54,676 nucleotides of DNA from positions 1 to 54,676 of the forward strand of contig DVFK01000061.1 in the NCBI GenBank assembly GCA_018713285.1, given 5' to 3'. A model generated the notes under the pieces. That model was not told the origin of the DNA. It saw only the letters and a program-made list of their open reading frames with translations, and did no database searches. Source of the DNA: Candidatus Faecousia excrementigallinarum. GTDB taxonomy: Bacteria; Bacillota; Clostridia; Oscillospirales; Oscillospiraceae. This document shows, in pieces, positions 24,632-32,814 of the stretch; position 1 is the first letter of the stretch, and each line of letters opens with the position of its first letter. Position numbers and translations under genes: made by a program.

Positions 24632-25867
24632 ATGATTCTTGCATTCCAACTATCTGACCTGATTACCATTCCCTTCGGTTATCTGCTGGGCTGGCTGTAT
24701 CAGTTGACCTCCAACTACGGCCTGGCCCTGATTCTCTTTGCCCTGCTGGTGAAGCTGGTGCTCATGCCTGCCTCTGCCAAGGGTAAGAAAAGCACCATGA
24801 AAATGTCCCGGCTGACTCCCCAGATGAACCTCATCCGGGAGAAGTACGCCAACGACCAGCAGAAAATGAACATGGCCATCCAGGAGCTTTACAAGAAGGA
24901 AGGCGTGTCCATGACCGGCGGCTGCCTGTGGAGCCTGCTGCCCCTTCTGGTGCTGCTGCCTCTTTACTCCGTTGTCCGGCAGCCCATCATCTATATGCTC
25001 CACGAAAGCCTGGAGACCACCTCCACCATTATGAATACCATCAAGGAGGCTATGCCGGACCTGGTAAACGGCAACAATCTGTTTTATGAGCAGATGCTGG
25101 CCGCACCCCTGCTTCCCCAGTTTGCAGAGGAATTAAAGGGCATTGTTTCCAATCCCCAGACCCTGGAGGGCCTCAACTTCCAGTTCCTGGGCATTGACCT
25201 GGCAGCCATTCCCAACATCGCCATCTGGAATTGGAGCAAATACGACTGGGCCCACTGGGGTCTGCTTCTCATGCCTGTGCTGTCCGTGGGTTCCCAGTTC
25301 CTCAGCATGTTCGTGATGCAGAAGATGAACAATTCTCTCGTCACCAACGAAAAGGGTATCCAGGACCAGGAAGCCGCCAAGGAATCCCAGATGAACAAGA
25401 CCAACAAGACCATGATGTATATCATGCCCCTCATGACCCTGTGGATTGGCTTCACAGTCCCTGCGGCCCTGAGCTTGTACTGGTTCATTCAGGGTGTTGT
25501 CACCACCGCCAGCGATGCCTACCTCACCGCCAAGTATCGGAAGATTTACGATGCAGAGGACGCTGAGCGCCTCCAGAAGGCTCTGGAAGCGGAGCGGCTG
25601 GAGATGGAGAAGGAGCGGCTCCGTGCCCAGAAGCGGGCAGAGAACCCCGACGGCATCACCGAGAACACCAGCAAGAAGAAGCTGCAGAAGGCGCAGCAGC
25701 GGGAGGAAGCCGCTGCCAAGGCCGCTGCCCAGCGGGAGTATGCCGCCAAGCGGGGACTGCTTCCCGAGGAGCCGGAGAAAGAGGATACCTCCCTTTCCGG
25801 AATCCCCAGCCGTCCCTACTGCAAGGGCCGGGCATACAACCCCAACCGCTATCACAGAGAGGATTAA
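24632..25867 (+). CDS. yidC: Membrane protein insertase YidC/SpoIIIJ
   Basis: A 411-aa Oxa1/YidC-family insertase. The conserved core begins with a TM segment (YGLALILFALLVKLVLMP). A cytoplasmic helical hairpin follows (MSRLTPQMNLIREKYANDQQ), then further TM segments (LWSLLPLLVLLPLYSVV, MPVLSVGSQFLSMFV, MPLMTLWIGFTVPAALSLYW). The basic Ala/Glu/Arg-rich cytoplasmic tail (about 310-395) can dock ribosomes. The first residues (ILAFQLSDLITIPFGYLLGW) form an N-terminal TM and no lipobox Cys is present. GAGGAGG precedes the ATG. Confidence 0.97.
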   Translation: MILAFQLSDLITIPFGYLLGWLYQLTSNYGLALILFALLVKLVLMPASAKGKKSTMKMSRLTPQMNLIREKYANDQQKMNMAIQELYKKEGVSMTGGCLWSLLPLLVLLPLYSVVRQPIIYMLHESLETTSTIMNTIKEAMPDLVNGNNLFYEQMLAAPLLPQFAEELKGIVSNPQTLEGLNFQFLGIDLAAIPNIAIWNWSKYDWAHWGLLLMPVLSVGSQFLSMFVMQKMNNSLVTNEKGIQDQEAAKESQMNKTNKTMMYIMPLMTLWIGFTVPAALSLYWFIQGVVTTASDAYLTAKYRKIYDAEDAERLQKALEAERLEMEKERLRAQKRAENPDGITENTSKKKLQKAQQREEAAAKAAAQREYAAKRGLLPEEPEKEDTSLSGIPSRPYCKGRAYNPNRYHRED

Positions 25868-25870
25868 GCC

Positions 25871-26746
25871 ATGGAAAAAACTCTTGTTGCTACCGGCAAG
25901 ACCATTGAGCTTGCCATTGAGTCTGCCCTGACCCAGCTGGGTCTGGATCGGGACAGCGTTTCCGTTCAGGTGCTGGCCCAGGCCAAGTCCGGTTTCCTGG
26001 GCTTCGGTGCCCAGCCTGCCAAGGTGCAGGTGACCTATGAGGCTCCGGACCCCGCTCCCCAGGCTCCCAAGTCCGCCCTGTCCTCCGCCTCCCGCTCCAA
26101 GCCCAAGGCCGCTGCCCCGGTGCAGAAGCCCCAGGTGCCCCAGCAGGAAGTGCCCAAGCAGGAGGTGAAGAAGCCGGAGGCTCCCAAGCCCGCAAAGCCC
26201 GAGGCACCCAAGCCCCCCAAAGCTCCCAAGGAGCCCAAGGTGGAGACTCCCAAGACTCCCCAGCCTCCCCGGGAGTTTGTGCCCGCCGCTCCCGGCTCCG
26301 TGGAGGAGAAGATTGAGGTGTTCCTGAAGGGCCTTTTGGAGCATATGGGCTCCCAGGCTGTCCCCCATGCCTGGAAGGATGGGGAGGATTCCTACCGGGT
26401 GGAGCTCACCGGTGAGGATCTGGGCTACCTGATTGGCCGTCGGGGTGACACCCTGGACGCACTGCAGCACCTGTGCAACTACTCCGTGAACCGGAGCGTG
26501 GACGGTCATATCCGCATCAGCGTGGATGCTGAGGACTACCGGCAGAAGCGGGAGGAATCCCTCCGGCGGTACGCCCGGAAGAAGGCTCAGCAGGTGCTGA
26601 AAGCCCGCCGCCGCACCACCCTGGAGCCTATGAACGCCTATGAGCGTCATCTGGTTCATGCCACTTTGCAGGACATGGACCGGATTACCACCCACTCCGT
26701 GGGCACCGAGCCCAACCGCCGGGTGGTCATTGAATACGTAAGATAA
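25871..26746 (+). CDS. khpB: KhpB/Jag RNA-binding protein (Jag-N, KH, R3H)
   Basis: A 291-aa RNA-binding protein linked in other Gram-positives to cell elongation and division. The Jag N-terminal domain is residues 1-50 (ETLVATGKTIELAIESAL shown from the start region). A long Pro/Lys/Glu/Ala linker follows at about 55-135. A KH domain (about 145-220) has the loop GYLIGRRGDTLDALQHL, and a C-terminal R3H domain contains MNAYERHLVH and TEPNRRVVIEYVR. The linker is longer than in B. subtilis SpoIIIJ-associated Jag. It starts 3 nt after yidC. The usual followers mnmE and mnmG are absent. Confidence 0.95.
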   Translation: MEKTLVATGKTIELAIESALTQLGLDRDSVSVQVLAQAKSGFLGFGAQPAKVQVTYEAPDPAPQAPKSALSSASRSKPKAAAPVQKPQVPQQEVPKQEVKKPEAPKPAKPEAPKPPKAPKEPKVETPKTPQPPREFVPAAPGSVEEKIEVFLKGLLEHMGSQAVPHAWKDGEDSYRVELTGEDLGYLIGRRGDTLDALQHLCNYSVNRSVDGHIRISVDAEDYRQKREESLRRYARKKAQQVLKARRRTTLEPMNAYERHLVHATLQDMDRITTHSVGTEPNRRVVIEYVR

Positions 26747-26777
26747 CCAGCAACGGGCCTTAAAAAACGGCCTGATA

Positions 26778-26985
26778 AAACGGAGGATTCCAGGCATGGA
26801 ATCCTCCGTTTAGATTGTCAAAAAAGTCCTTTGGACTTTTTTGACAATCTTTTACAGTCTGCTGCGCGCATAATTTGTCCCCGGAGGGGACAAATTCCAC
26901 ACTTGCAGCCTGAGATGTATTTTCCGCCAGGTACACGCCCCGGCGGAAAATGATTTTGATTCTATTTGCCGCCTTTGGCGGCAAA
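26778..26985. repeat. Array of five perfect inverted repeats behind khpB
   Basis: Five successive hairpins: (1) 15-bp arms 26778-26792/26797-26811; (2) 17-bp arms GATTGTCAAAAAAGTCC 26813-26829/26833-26849, loop TTT; (3) 11-bp arms 26872-26882/26886-26896; (4) 10-bp arms 26919-26928/26942-26951; (5) 9-bp arms 26965-26973/26977-26985, loop TTT. A sixth, terminator-like stem follows at 27008-27035. Together with it they fill the 363-nt gap between khpB and the minus-strand efflux operon. No coding potential was seen. The purpose is unknown. Confidence 0.85.
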
Positions 26986-27007
26986 CTCTGCGAGGCTTCT
27001 TTGCTGT

Positions 27008-27042
27008 GCAGGCTGCACCTTTTGGTGCAGCCTGCTTTTTTT
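27008..27042 (+). terminator. Intrinsic terminator ending the rpmH-khpB operon
   Basis: GCAGGCTGCACC (27008-27019) pairs perfectly with GGTGCAGCCTGC (27024-27035) and is followed by seven T. It is orientated for plus-strand transcripts. Confidence 0.88.
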
Positions 27043-27109
27043 ACAGCCCCTTGTTTGATTGACCGCCTTTGGGGAGGTTCCGGCGTATTTCCGGCGCTCT
27101 GGCAGCGGT

Positions 27110-29260
27110 TTAATCGGCTTTCACCGAATCCGTACGGTATACAAATTTTACCTGGCCGTCCATTTCGTCGGTGATGCCGGAGAAGGACTTGTAATTCTTT
27201 GCCACATCTACCGTAGCTTTGATTCTTGTGAGCAAAGCTTGTCCGTTTCCGTCTACGGCAGCCACCAGTTTTTCAACGCCTTGTTCGTTGAAGGCTTTCA
27301 GGCCGTCGGCCAGCTGCATGGCCCCGTCACGAAGCTGAGTTACGCCCTCTTTCAGGGCAGGGGTGCCGTTTTTCAGGGTCAGGATACCGTTGTACAGTGC
27401 ATCGACTCCGGCAGACAGCTCTGCGCTTCCGGCTTTCAGGGCAGAAGCCCCGTCTTTCAGCTGATTGGCGCCCTTCTTAGCTGCCCCCACACCGGCGGTA
27501 TACTGGTTCAGCCCCAGATAGAACTGATTATAGCTGTCCAGCTGCTCTTTCAGGGCAGAAACGGCTGCGGCACCGGAGGCGGCCTGCTCCAGGGCCTTGG
27601 TGATTTGGGCCTGCACCTGGGGAGAATGCATATTCTCCTCAATCAGGCTGGCAATCTGTTCCTGGGTTTTTGCGGCAATCAGGGCCTGCACTTCTTCCGA
27701 AGCCATCTGTTGGGTGACCTGGGCTTCCAGGGCAGCTTTTACTTCCTCTCCAGCCATCTGTGCCTCTATGGCAGCGGCAATCTGGGCCTGCTGCTCCGGG
27801 GGGATGATTCCGGCAGCCACACCCGCCTCATACTGCTCCCTGGTCATGCCCAGGGCTGCCAGCACCTGAACTTCCACATTTTCCCGGAGGGCCTGGGTCA
27901 CTTTTTCCGTCACTTCCTGCCGGACCGCCTCCGTCACCGCCCCGGCAATCACATCTTTTTGGGCATTCACCTGTTCTGTAACCGCCTGGCGGGCAGTAGC
28001 CTCGGCCTTCTGGGCCACATTGGCAGAATCCAGGGAGGCGATGACGCCGTTGAGAACCTGGGCGTAATTGTCGATGGTCAGCTTGGGGACGGTCAAGCCG
28101 GCGGCAGCCAGCTGATTATCCGCCATGCCCAGAAGGGAGGTAAATACCTGCTTGGCTCCGGCATTCAAGGCCCCGCTGTTGGCGTCCAGGGTATCGAGGC
28201 CGTTTGCCAGTTCCTGTGCCCCTCCTGCCAGGGCACCGGCTCCCTTATCAACAGCCGCAGCGCCCACTTTCAGCTTGGAAGCCCCCTCTGCCAGCTGGTC
28301 GATACCGGCAATCAGCACTTCCGATTTATCCAGCAGGGTGCAAAGCCCATCATACAGCCGGGAAGAGCCGTCCAGCAGCTGATTCATGGCATCCGTCAGC
28401 ACGCCTAAAGAAGCACTCAGCTCCTCTACGGAGTTCAGGTTCTTGGTATTGAGCTTCCCAAAAATGCCGTTGGTTGCGATGGTAACGGTATTCATCATGG
28501 AAAAATTCTGAACATCGGCGGTGATTTCCACATAGCTGGGGATTTCCAGCTTCTCCTGATCCAGATTCAGGTTGCTTTGCAGGCCGGGAAAAGCCAAACC
28601 CGCCACAATGGTGCGGTCGCCATCGTTCATCAGCTTCCCGTTGGATACCTCCACATGGGAAAAAACATCATTGTCCAGGAGCATTCCCGTAATCATGGCA
28701 AAGGGCACATAGATTTTTTCCTGTTTGCCGTCGATTTCCACCATTTCATATTGCAGGTTGGTGTAATCAAACCGGATGGTCACCTTTCCGCTTTTGCCTG
28801 CCAGGTCCTCCGGGGAGATGGGCTTGCCGTCTAACTTGTATGTAACGGACAGGGACACAGGCAGTTCCTTCTGAATGTTTCCCTGGTAGTAGATGTCCTT
28901 GCCCTGGGCATCCCACACCCGGGTATCATCGCCGCCCAGGGTGTAGGTCTCCTCCCCCTTCACATTCACCGTATCTGTCAGCTGGGACTTGTCTGTCACC
29001 GTGGCGTTTCCCAGGGTGTTCTGAATCCAGTCGCTGACGATGATTTTCTCCACGGAGCCGTCCGCACCGGCCAGGACATAGACGGTCTCATCCTTGGTCA
29101 GGGTTACCTCCGGTTCTTCCGCGGGAGGGGTGTTTTCCTTTACCGTGGGCTGACTCTGCTGCTCCGGGCGCAGGGCAGAGATGGCTTGGGGCACCACACT
29201 GCCCACCAGCAGCAGGCCGCACAGAAGGAGTGCAACGGGTTTTGTCAGTTTACTTTTCAT
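27110..29260 (-). CDS. Secreted heptad-repeat (xxxLxxG) protein, YhgE/Pip-related
   Basis: A 716-aa exported protein. The signal peptide is residues 1-29 (KPVALLLCGLLLVGSVV). A beta-rich N-terminal section follows. Heptad LxxGxxx repeats lie at about residues 285-375 (LAEGASKLKVGAAAVDKGAG) and 580-660 (LKDGASALKAGSAELSAGVD). A Gln/Glu/Ala-rich coiled-coil region joins them. YhgE/Pip proteins carry such repeats between two membrane domains; this one has no C-terminal TM, so it is probably free or surface-bound. Start chosen: ATG at 29260, with GGAGG upstream. It lies 2 nt after the MMPL transporter stop, so they work together. It may be an extracytoplasmic coiled-coil partner of the pump (inference). 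Confidence 0.82.
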   Translation of the reverse strand: MKSKLTKPVALLLCGLLLVGSVVPQAISALRPEQQSQPTVKENTPPAEEPEVTLTKDETVYVLAGADGSVEKIIVSDWIQNTLGNATVTDKSQLTDTVNVKGEETYTLGGDDTRVWDAQGKDIYYQGNIQKELPVSLSVTYKLDGKPISPEDLAGKSGKVTIRFDYTNLQYEMVEIDGKQEKIYVPFAMITGMLLDNDVFSHVEVSNGKLMNDGDRTIVAGLAFPGLQSNLNLDQEKLEIPSYVEITADVQNFSMMNTVTIATNGIFGKLNTKNLNSVEELSASLGVLTDAMNQLLDGSSRLYDGLCTLLDKSEVLIAGIDQLAEGASKLKVGAAAVDKGAGALAGGAQELANGLDTLDANSGALNAGAKQVFTSLLGMADNQLAAAGLTVPKLTIDNYAQVLNGVIASLDSANVAQKAEATARQAVTEQVNAQKDVIAGAVTEAVRQEVTEKVTQALRENVEVQVLAALGMTREQYEAGVAAGIIPPEQQAQIAAAIEAQMAGEEVKAALEAQVTQQMASEEVQALIAAKTQEQIASLIEENMHSPQVQAQITKALEQAASGAAAVSALKEQLDSYNQFYLGLNQYTAGVGAAKKGANQLKDGASALKAGSAELSAGVDALYNGILTLKNGTPALKEGVTQLRDGAMQLADGLKAFNEQGVEKLVAAVDGNGQALLTRIKATVDVAKNYKSFSGITDEMDGQVKFVYRTDSVKAD

Positions 29261-29262
29261 GG

Positions 29263-31365
29263 TTAAATCTCCTCCGTATTCATGGTTTTTACTTGTTTTT
29301 CGGCTTTCCCCATTCCCAAAGTGGTCAGGCAAATCAGCTTATCGCACAGCATCAAAAGCGCCGGTAGGATGAAGATGACACACAGCATACTGATGAGGGC
29401 GCCTCTTGCCATGAGCATACACATGGAGCTGATAATATCCATATCCGAGTAAACCGCCACGCCGAAAGTTGCGGCAAACAGGCCCATACCGGACACAATA
29501 ATGGATGGGATGGAGGCAGAAAGGGCGGTAGTCACGGCGGTGCGCTTGTCTTTGCCCAGCAGCCGCTCCGACTGATAGCGGGTGGTCATTAAAATGGCAT
29601 AGTCCACCGTGGCACCCAGCTGAATGGTACTGATGCAGATAGGCGCAATAAAGGGCAGGGACTGGCCCAGGTAATGAGGCAGGCCCAGGTTGATGAAAAT
29701 TGCCAGCTCAATCACCGAAATGAGAATGAAGGGCAGGCTCAGGCTCTTTTCCACCAGCAGAATGATGAAGAAGATTGCCAGAATGGAAACGGCGTTGACA
29801 ATCTTAAAATCCCGGTCGGTGGTCTCAATCATATCCTTCATGCAGGGGGCTTCCCCGATGAGCATTCCGGTTTTGTCGTATTTTTTGAGAATTGTATTGA
29901 GGGAGTCAATCTGCCGGTTCACCTCGTCGCTTGCCACCTTGTATTGGGAGTTGATCAGAAGCAGCTCCCATTTATCGCTTTGGAGAATTTTGCGGATGCC
30001 GTCAGGGAGAATCTCCTCCGGTACCCGGGAACCCAGCACCGATTCCAGGCCCAGCACATATTTCACTCCGTCCACCTGCTCCATCTCCCCAATCATATTC
30101 CCCACGGATTCGGAGGGGAGATTGGCATCCACCAAAACCATGTGGGTGGAGGCGATGTGAAAATCCTCCGACAGCTTGGAGTTGGCAATGACATATTCCA
30201 TGTCCTTGGGCAGACACTGGCCCATATCGTAATAGACTTCCCTGTTTGTCTGGTTGTAGCCGTACAGTGCCGGGGGAACCAACAGGGCAAAAATCACCAG
30301 AAACACCGGAAACACCTTGGTAATCCCCTTGGCGGCCTTCTCCATGTTGGGAATCAGGGGCTTGTGCCGGGTTTTTTGCAGCACCTTGTCAAAGGTGAGA
30401 ATCAAAGCCGGCAGCACCGTCACACAGCCTAAGACGCCGAAGATGACGCCCTTGGCCATCACAATGCCCAGGTCCCGGCCCAGGGTGAAGCTCATAAAGC
30501 ACAGGGCAATGAAGCCTGCCACCGTGGTGATGGAGCTTCCGATGACGCTTTTCAGGGTCTGGTGAATGGCCATGGCCATGGCTTCCTGATTGCTGTCAGA
30601 CTTTCCCCGATTTTCCGTGTAGCTGTGCCACAGGAAGATGGAGTAGTCCATGGTAACGGCCAGCTGCAGCACGGCAGACAATGCCTTTGTGATGTAGGAA
30701 ATCTCCCCGAAGAAGTAGTTGGTTCCCAGATTCAAAAGAATCATCATGCCGATGGAGGCCAGGAACACAAAGGGAAGCACCCATCCGTCCAGAAGAAGTA
30801 CCATGGCCAGGCAGGCAAACAGCACCGCCAGGCCCACATAAATGGGCTCTTCCCGTTCGCACAGGTCTTTCAAATCCGTGACCAGGGCAGACATTCCGGA
30901 GACGAAGCACTGCTTCCCGGCGATGGCACGAATCTGGCTGATGGCCTCCATGGTCACATCGGCGGAGGTGGCGCTGTCAAAAAAGACCGCCATCATGGTA
31001 GAGTGGTCGGTGTTGAATTCCTCATACAGCTTGTCCGGCAGCAGCTCCTTGGGGATGGAAATATCTGCCAGGGTGGAATACCACACAACGGATTCCACAT
31101 GGTCCACCTGCCGAATTTTGTCGCACAGGGTCGCCACATCCCGGTCGGGCATATCCTCTACGATGATAAGAGAAAAGGCGCCCTTGTGGAAATCCGCCAG
31201 CAGTTCATGCTGTCCCACTACCGTGTCCATATCCTCCGGCAGATAGTCCAGCATATCGTAGTTGATTCTCGTGCCAATCATTCCAAACAGAGACGGAATC
31301 ATCAGCAAAAGGGTGAGAAGCAGTATGCCTTTGCGGTGCTTTACCACCGCTTTGGAAAATCCCAT
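29263..31365 (-). CDS. RND superfamily (MMPL-type) transporter
   Basis: A 700-aa integral membrane protein. Two homologous halves each have one TM, a large extracytoplasmic domain, and five TM segments. The first TM is ILLLTLLLMIPSLFGMIG. ALSAVLQLAVTMDYSIFLWHSYTE and QLGATVDYAILMTTRYQSE are the paired TM4-like motifs with the conserved Asp-Tyr of proton-driven RND/MMPL proteins. The substrate may be lipids, peptides or drugs and cannot be told from sequence. It is the middle gene of the DUF308-MMPL-heptad operon on the minus strand. The DUF308 gene ends 3 nt upstream of its start. Confidence 0.93.
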   Translation of the reverse strand: MGFSKAVVKHRKGILLLTLLLMIPSLFGMIGTRINYDMLDYLPEDMDTVVGQHELLADFHKGAFSLIIVEDMPDRDVATLCDKIRQVDHVESVVWYSTLADISIPKELLPDKLYEEFNTDHSTMMAVFFDSATSADVTMEAISQIRAIAGKQCFVSGMSALVTDLKDLCEREEPIYVGLAVLFACLAMVLLLDGWVLPFVFLASIGMMILLNLGTNYFFGEISYITKALSAVLQLAVTMDYSIFLWHSYTENRGKSDSNQEAMAMAIHQTLKSVIGSSITTVAGFIALCFMSFTLGRDLGIVMAKGVIFGVLGCVTVLPALILTFDKVLQKTRHKPLIPNMEKAAKGITKVFPVFLVIFALLVPPALYGYNQTNREVYYDMGQCLPKDMEYVIANSKLSEDFHIASTHMVLVDANLPSESVGNMIGEMEQVDGVKYVLGLESVLGSRVPEEILPDGIRKILQSDKWELLLINSQYKVASDEVNRQIDSLNTILKKYDKTGMLIGEAPCMKDMIETTDRDFKIVNAVSILAIFFIILLVEKSLSLPFILISVIELAIFINLGLPHYLGQSLPFIAPICISTIQLGATVDYAILMTTRYQSERLLGKDKRTAVTTALSASIPSIIVSGMGLFAATFGVAVYSDMDIISSMCMLMARGALISMLCVIFILPALLMLCDKLICLTTLGMGKAEKQVKTMNTEEI

Positions 31366-31368
31366 GGT

Positions 31369-31962
31369 TTAGTCCTCCTTGTATTTCTCAGCATTTTCCA
31401 TGCCATCCGGCCTTTGATGCTTGATGATTTTCACAGCCGAGATGACGGTATTCAGATTCAGTACGCCCTCCAGCACCAGTGTAAGGCCAAGGAACCTGGA
31501 AAGCAGGTGTCCGGGATGGAAGAAAAGCAAAATTCCCAGCAGGCCTGTCAGGATGGCAAATGTCAGAATCAGCCACCAGGCATGGATTCCGAATCTTTTG
31601 GAATCCAGGGCAATCTGGATTTTGAATACGCTGTCTGCCAGGATAAAAAGCCCTAAGGTGATGCCGATGAAGGCCATCAGGTGTTGTGGATGGAGAAGGA
31701 TGGCAATTCCGATTACAATTCCCAGAATGCCAAAAGCCAAATCGTATTGAAATGCCAGTCGGTACAAATCCTTGGAGAAATAACCCACCAGACGAACCCC
31801 GCCAAAGAGAATCAGAAGCCGTCCGAAGATGCTCCCCAGCAAGTTCTCTGAAAACTCCGGCCTGAAAATCAGGGCTGCCCCCAACAGACACATAAAAGCC
31901 GAGACCAGAATATACCCCCACTTTGCAATTCGCATGGGCGCTACGGACCGCACACAACCCAT
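31369..31962 (-). CDS. HdeD/DUF308-family membrane protein
   Basis: A 197-aa protein with six predicted TM helices (for example YILVSAFMCLLGAALIF, GILGIVIGIAILLHP, AFIGITLGLFILADSVF, WLILTFAILTGLLGILLFF). The internal duplication with Gly-rich helices matches DUF308 (HdeD). It is the first gene of the efflux operon. GAAAGGAGG precedes the ATG by 8 nt. Its role in the pump is unknown; it may be a membrane accessory. Confidence 0.85.
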   Translation of the reverse strand: MGCVRSVAPMRIAKWGYILVSAFMCLLGAALIFRPEFSENLLGSIFGRLLILFGGVRLVGYFSKDLYRLAFQYDLAFGILGIVIGIAILLHPQHLMAFIGITLGLFILADSVFKIQIALDSKRFGIHAWWLILTFAILTGLLGILLFFHPGHLLSRFLGLTLVLEGVLNLNTVISAVKIIKHQRPDGMENAEKYKED

Positions 31963-31986
31963 AGAAAGCGCCTCCTTTCGGATGTA

Positions 31987-32072
31987 AGTATACCGCTTTG
32001 GGAAAAAAGGAAAATGGACAATCCCAAAGCCCCTGTCTGTTTTTTAGGCAAACGGCGGGTAATTGCCTAAAA
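31987..32072 (-). promoter_or_regulatory. Promoter region and candidate TetR operators of the efflux operon
   Basis: Minus-strand -10 TATACT (31992-31987) lies 25 nt before the DUF308 start. Two perfect inverted repeats cover the region: GCTTTGGGA-N18-TCCCAAAGC (31995-32030), next to the -10, and TTTTAGGCAA-N11-TTGCCTAAAA (32042-32072). No good -35 is visible at the right distance. They are candidate binding sites for the TetR-type protein encoded just upstream; this is inference from position and symmetry. Confidence 0.5.
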
Positions 32073-32111
32073 GAATCCCGCTGCCGGATTGGACCCGGCA
32101 GCGGGATTCTT
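32071..32111 (-). terminator. Terminator of the tetR gene
   Basis: AAGAATCCCGCTGCCGG (32071-32087) pairs perfectly with its complement at 32095-32111. Read on the minus strand TTCTTTTAGG follows. It overlaps the second inverted repeat by 2 nt. Confidence 0.82.
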
Positions 32112-32113
32112 CT

Positions 32114-32674
32114 TCAGTTTGCTTTCTGGCACCGCTGCACAATCTCGTCAGCCATGCCATGGCAGATTTCCAATATACGGTTAATATCCTCCGTAACCGT
32201 TTCCGGCATGCCCCGGTTCATCCAATCGATGAAGGCTCCGAAGAGCTGGCATTTGAGCAGGCGGACAATAAGCTCTTTGTCCCTTTGGGGAATGTTGGTT
32301 TCTCCAAAGGCGGTGCCGATGTAGGATTCAATTAAATCCCCACAGAATTTCATCAGATAACGCTCAAAAACCTCCCGGCTCAGGGAGTTGTAAATGTGAA
32401 GCAGTGCCATTTTGTTTTCCGGCATAAACCCAACTGCCGCATGGAATCCGTCGCGCAAGGATGTGACATTGGCGTACTTTCGCACCAACGCATCGAAGCA
32501 TTCTTCCACAATTTCTTCAATCAGGGCCGGGATATCCTGATAATGGTAGTAAAAAGAGTTGCGATTGATGCCGCATTCCTCCACAATATCCCGCACGCTG
32601 ATCTGGTTCAGGGGCTGGGCATTGAGGAGCTTCATAAAGGAGGCTTTGATTGCTTTTTCGGTAAAATTCGGCAT
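32114..32674 (-). CDS. TetR/AcrR-family transcriptional regulator
   Basis: A 186-aa regulator. The N-terminal helix-turn-helix is clear: MPNFTEKAIKASFMKLL, then ISVRDIVEECGINRNSFYYHY, the standard TetR DNA-binding pattern. The C-terminal ligand domain (about 60-186) is not assignable. Start chosen: ATG at 32674, with AGGAG upstream; a longer in-frame ORF (to 33193) overlaps rsmG and has no ribosome binding site. It lies upstream of, and in the same direction as, the DUF308-MMPL-heptad operon, separated by a terminator. It is probably the local repressor of that operon. Confidence 0.93.
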   Translation of the reverse strand: MPNFTEKAIKASFMKLLNAQPLNQISVRDIVEECGINRNSFYYHYQDIPALIEEIVEECFDALVRKYANVTSLRDGFHAAVGFMPENKMALLHIYNSLSREVFERYLMKFCGDLIESYIGTAFGETNIPQRDKELIVRLLKCQLFGAFIDWMNRGMPETVTEDINRILEICHGMADEIVQRCQKAN

Positions 32675-32717
32675 GGTTCCATCTCCTGTATCCTGGTTTT
32701 CCGGCTTCCGTCCTTGT

Positions 32718-32768
32718 ATTATAGCATAGTTTCCCCCAATGCAAAATATCCCCGGGGAAATTTTCCCC
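32718..32768 (-). promoter_or_regulatory. tetR promoter with upstream palindrome
   Basis: Minus-strand -10 TATAAT (32723-32718) with a weak -35 TTTTGC (32746-32741) and a 17-bp spacer. GGGGAAATTTTCCCC (32754-32768), a perfect 15-nt palindrome, lies just upstream. Confidence 0.5.
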
Positions 32769-32783
32769 AATTCCCCAGGAAAA

Positions 32784-32813
32784 AACGCCGCCTGTATCCA
32801 GGCGGCGTTGGGG
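32784..32813 (-). terminator. Terminator after rsmG
   Basis: AACGCCGCCTG (32784-32794) pairs with CAGGCGGCGTT (32799-32809). On the minus strand a T-run follows. Confidence 0.82.
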
Positions 32814-32814
32814 T

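Noticed and set aside
23690-24700. Replication origin near rpmH
   Set aside because: rpmH-rnpA often flanks oriC, but dnaA is absent and I saw no cluster of TTATCCACA boxes.
26778-27042. CRISPR-like array
   Set aside because: The hairpins differ from each other in sequence and arm length; there are no identical repeats with regular spacers and no cas genes.
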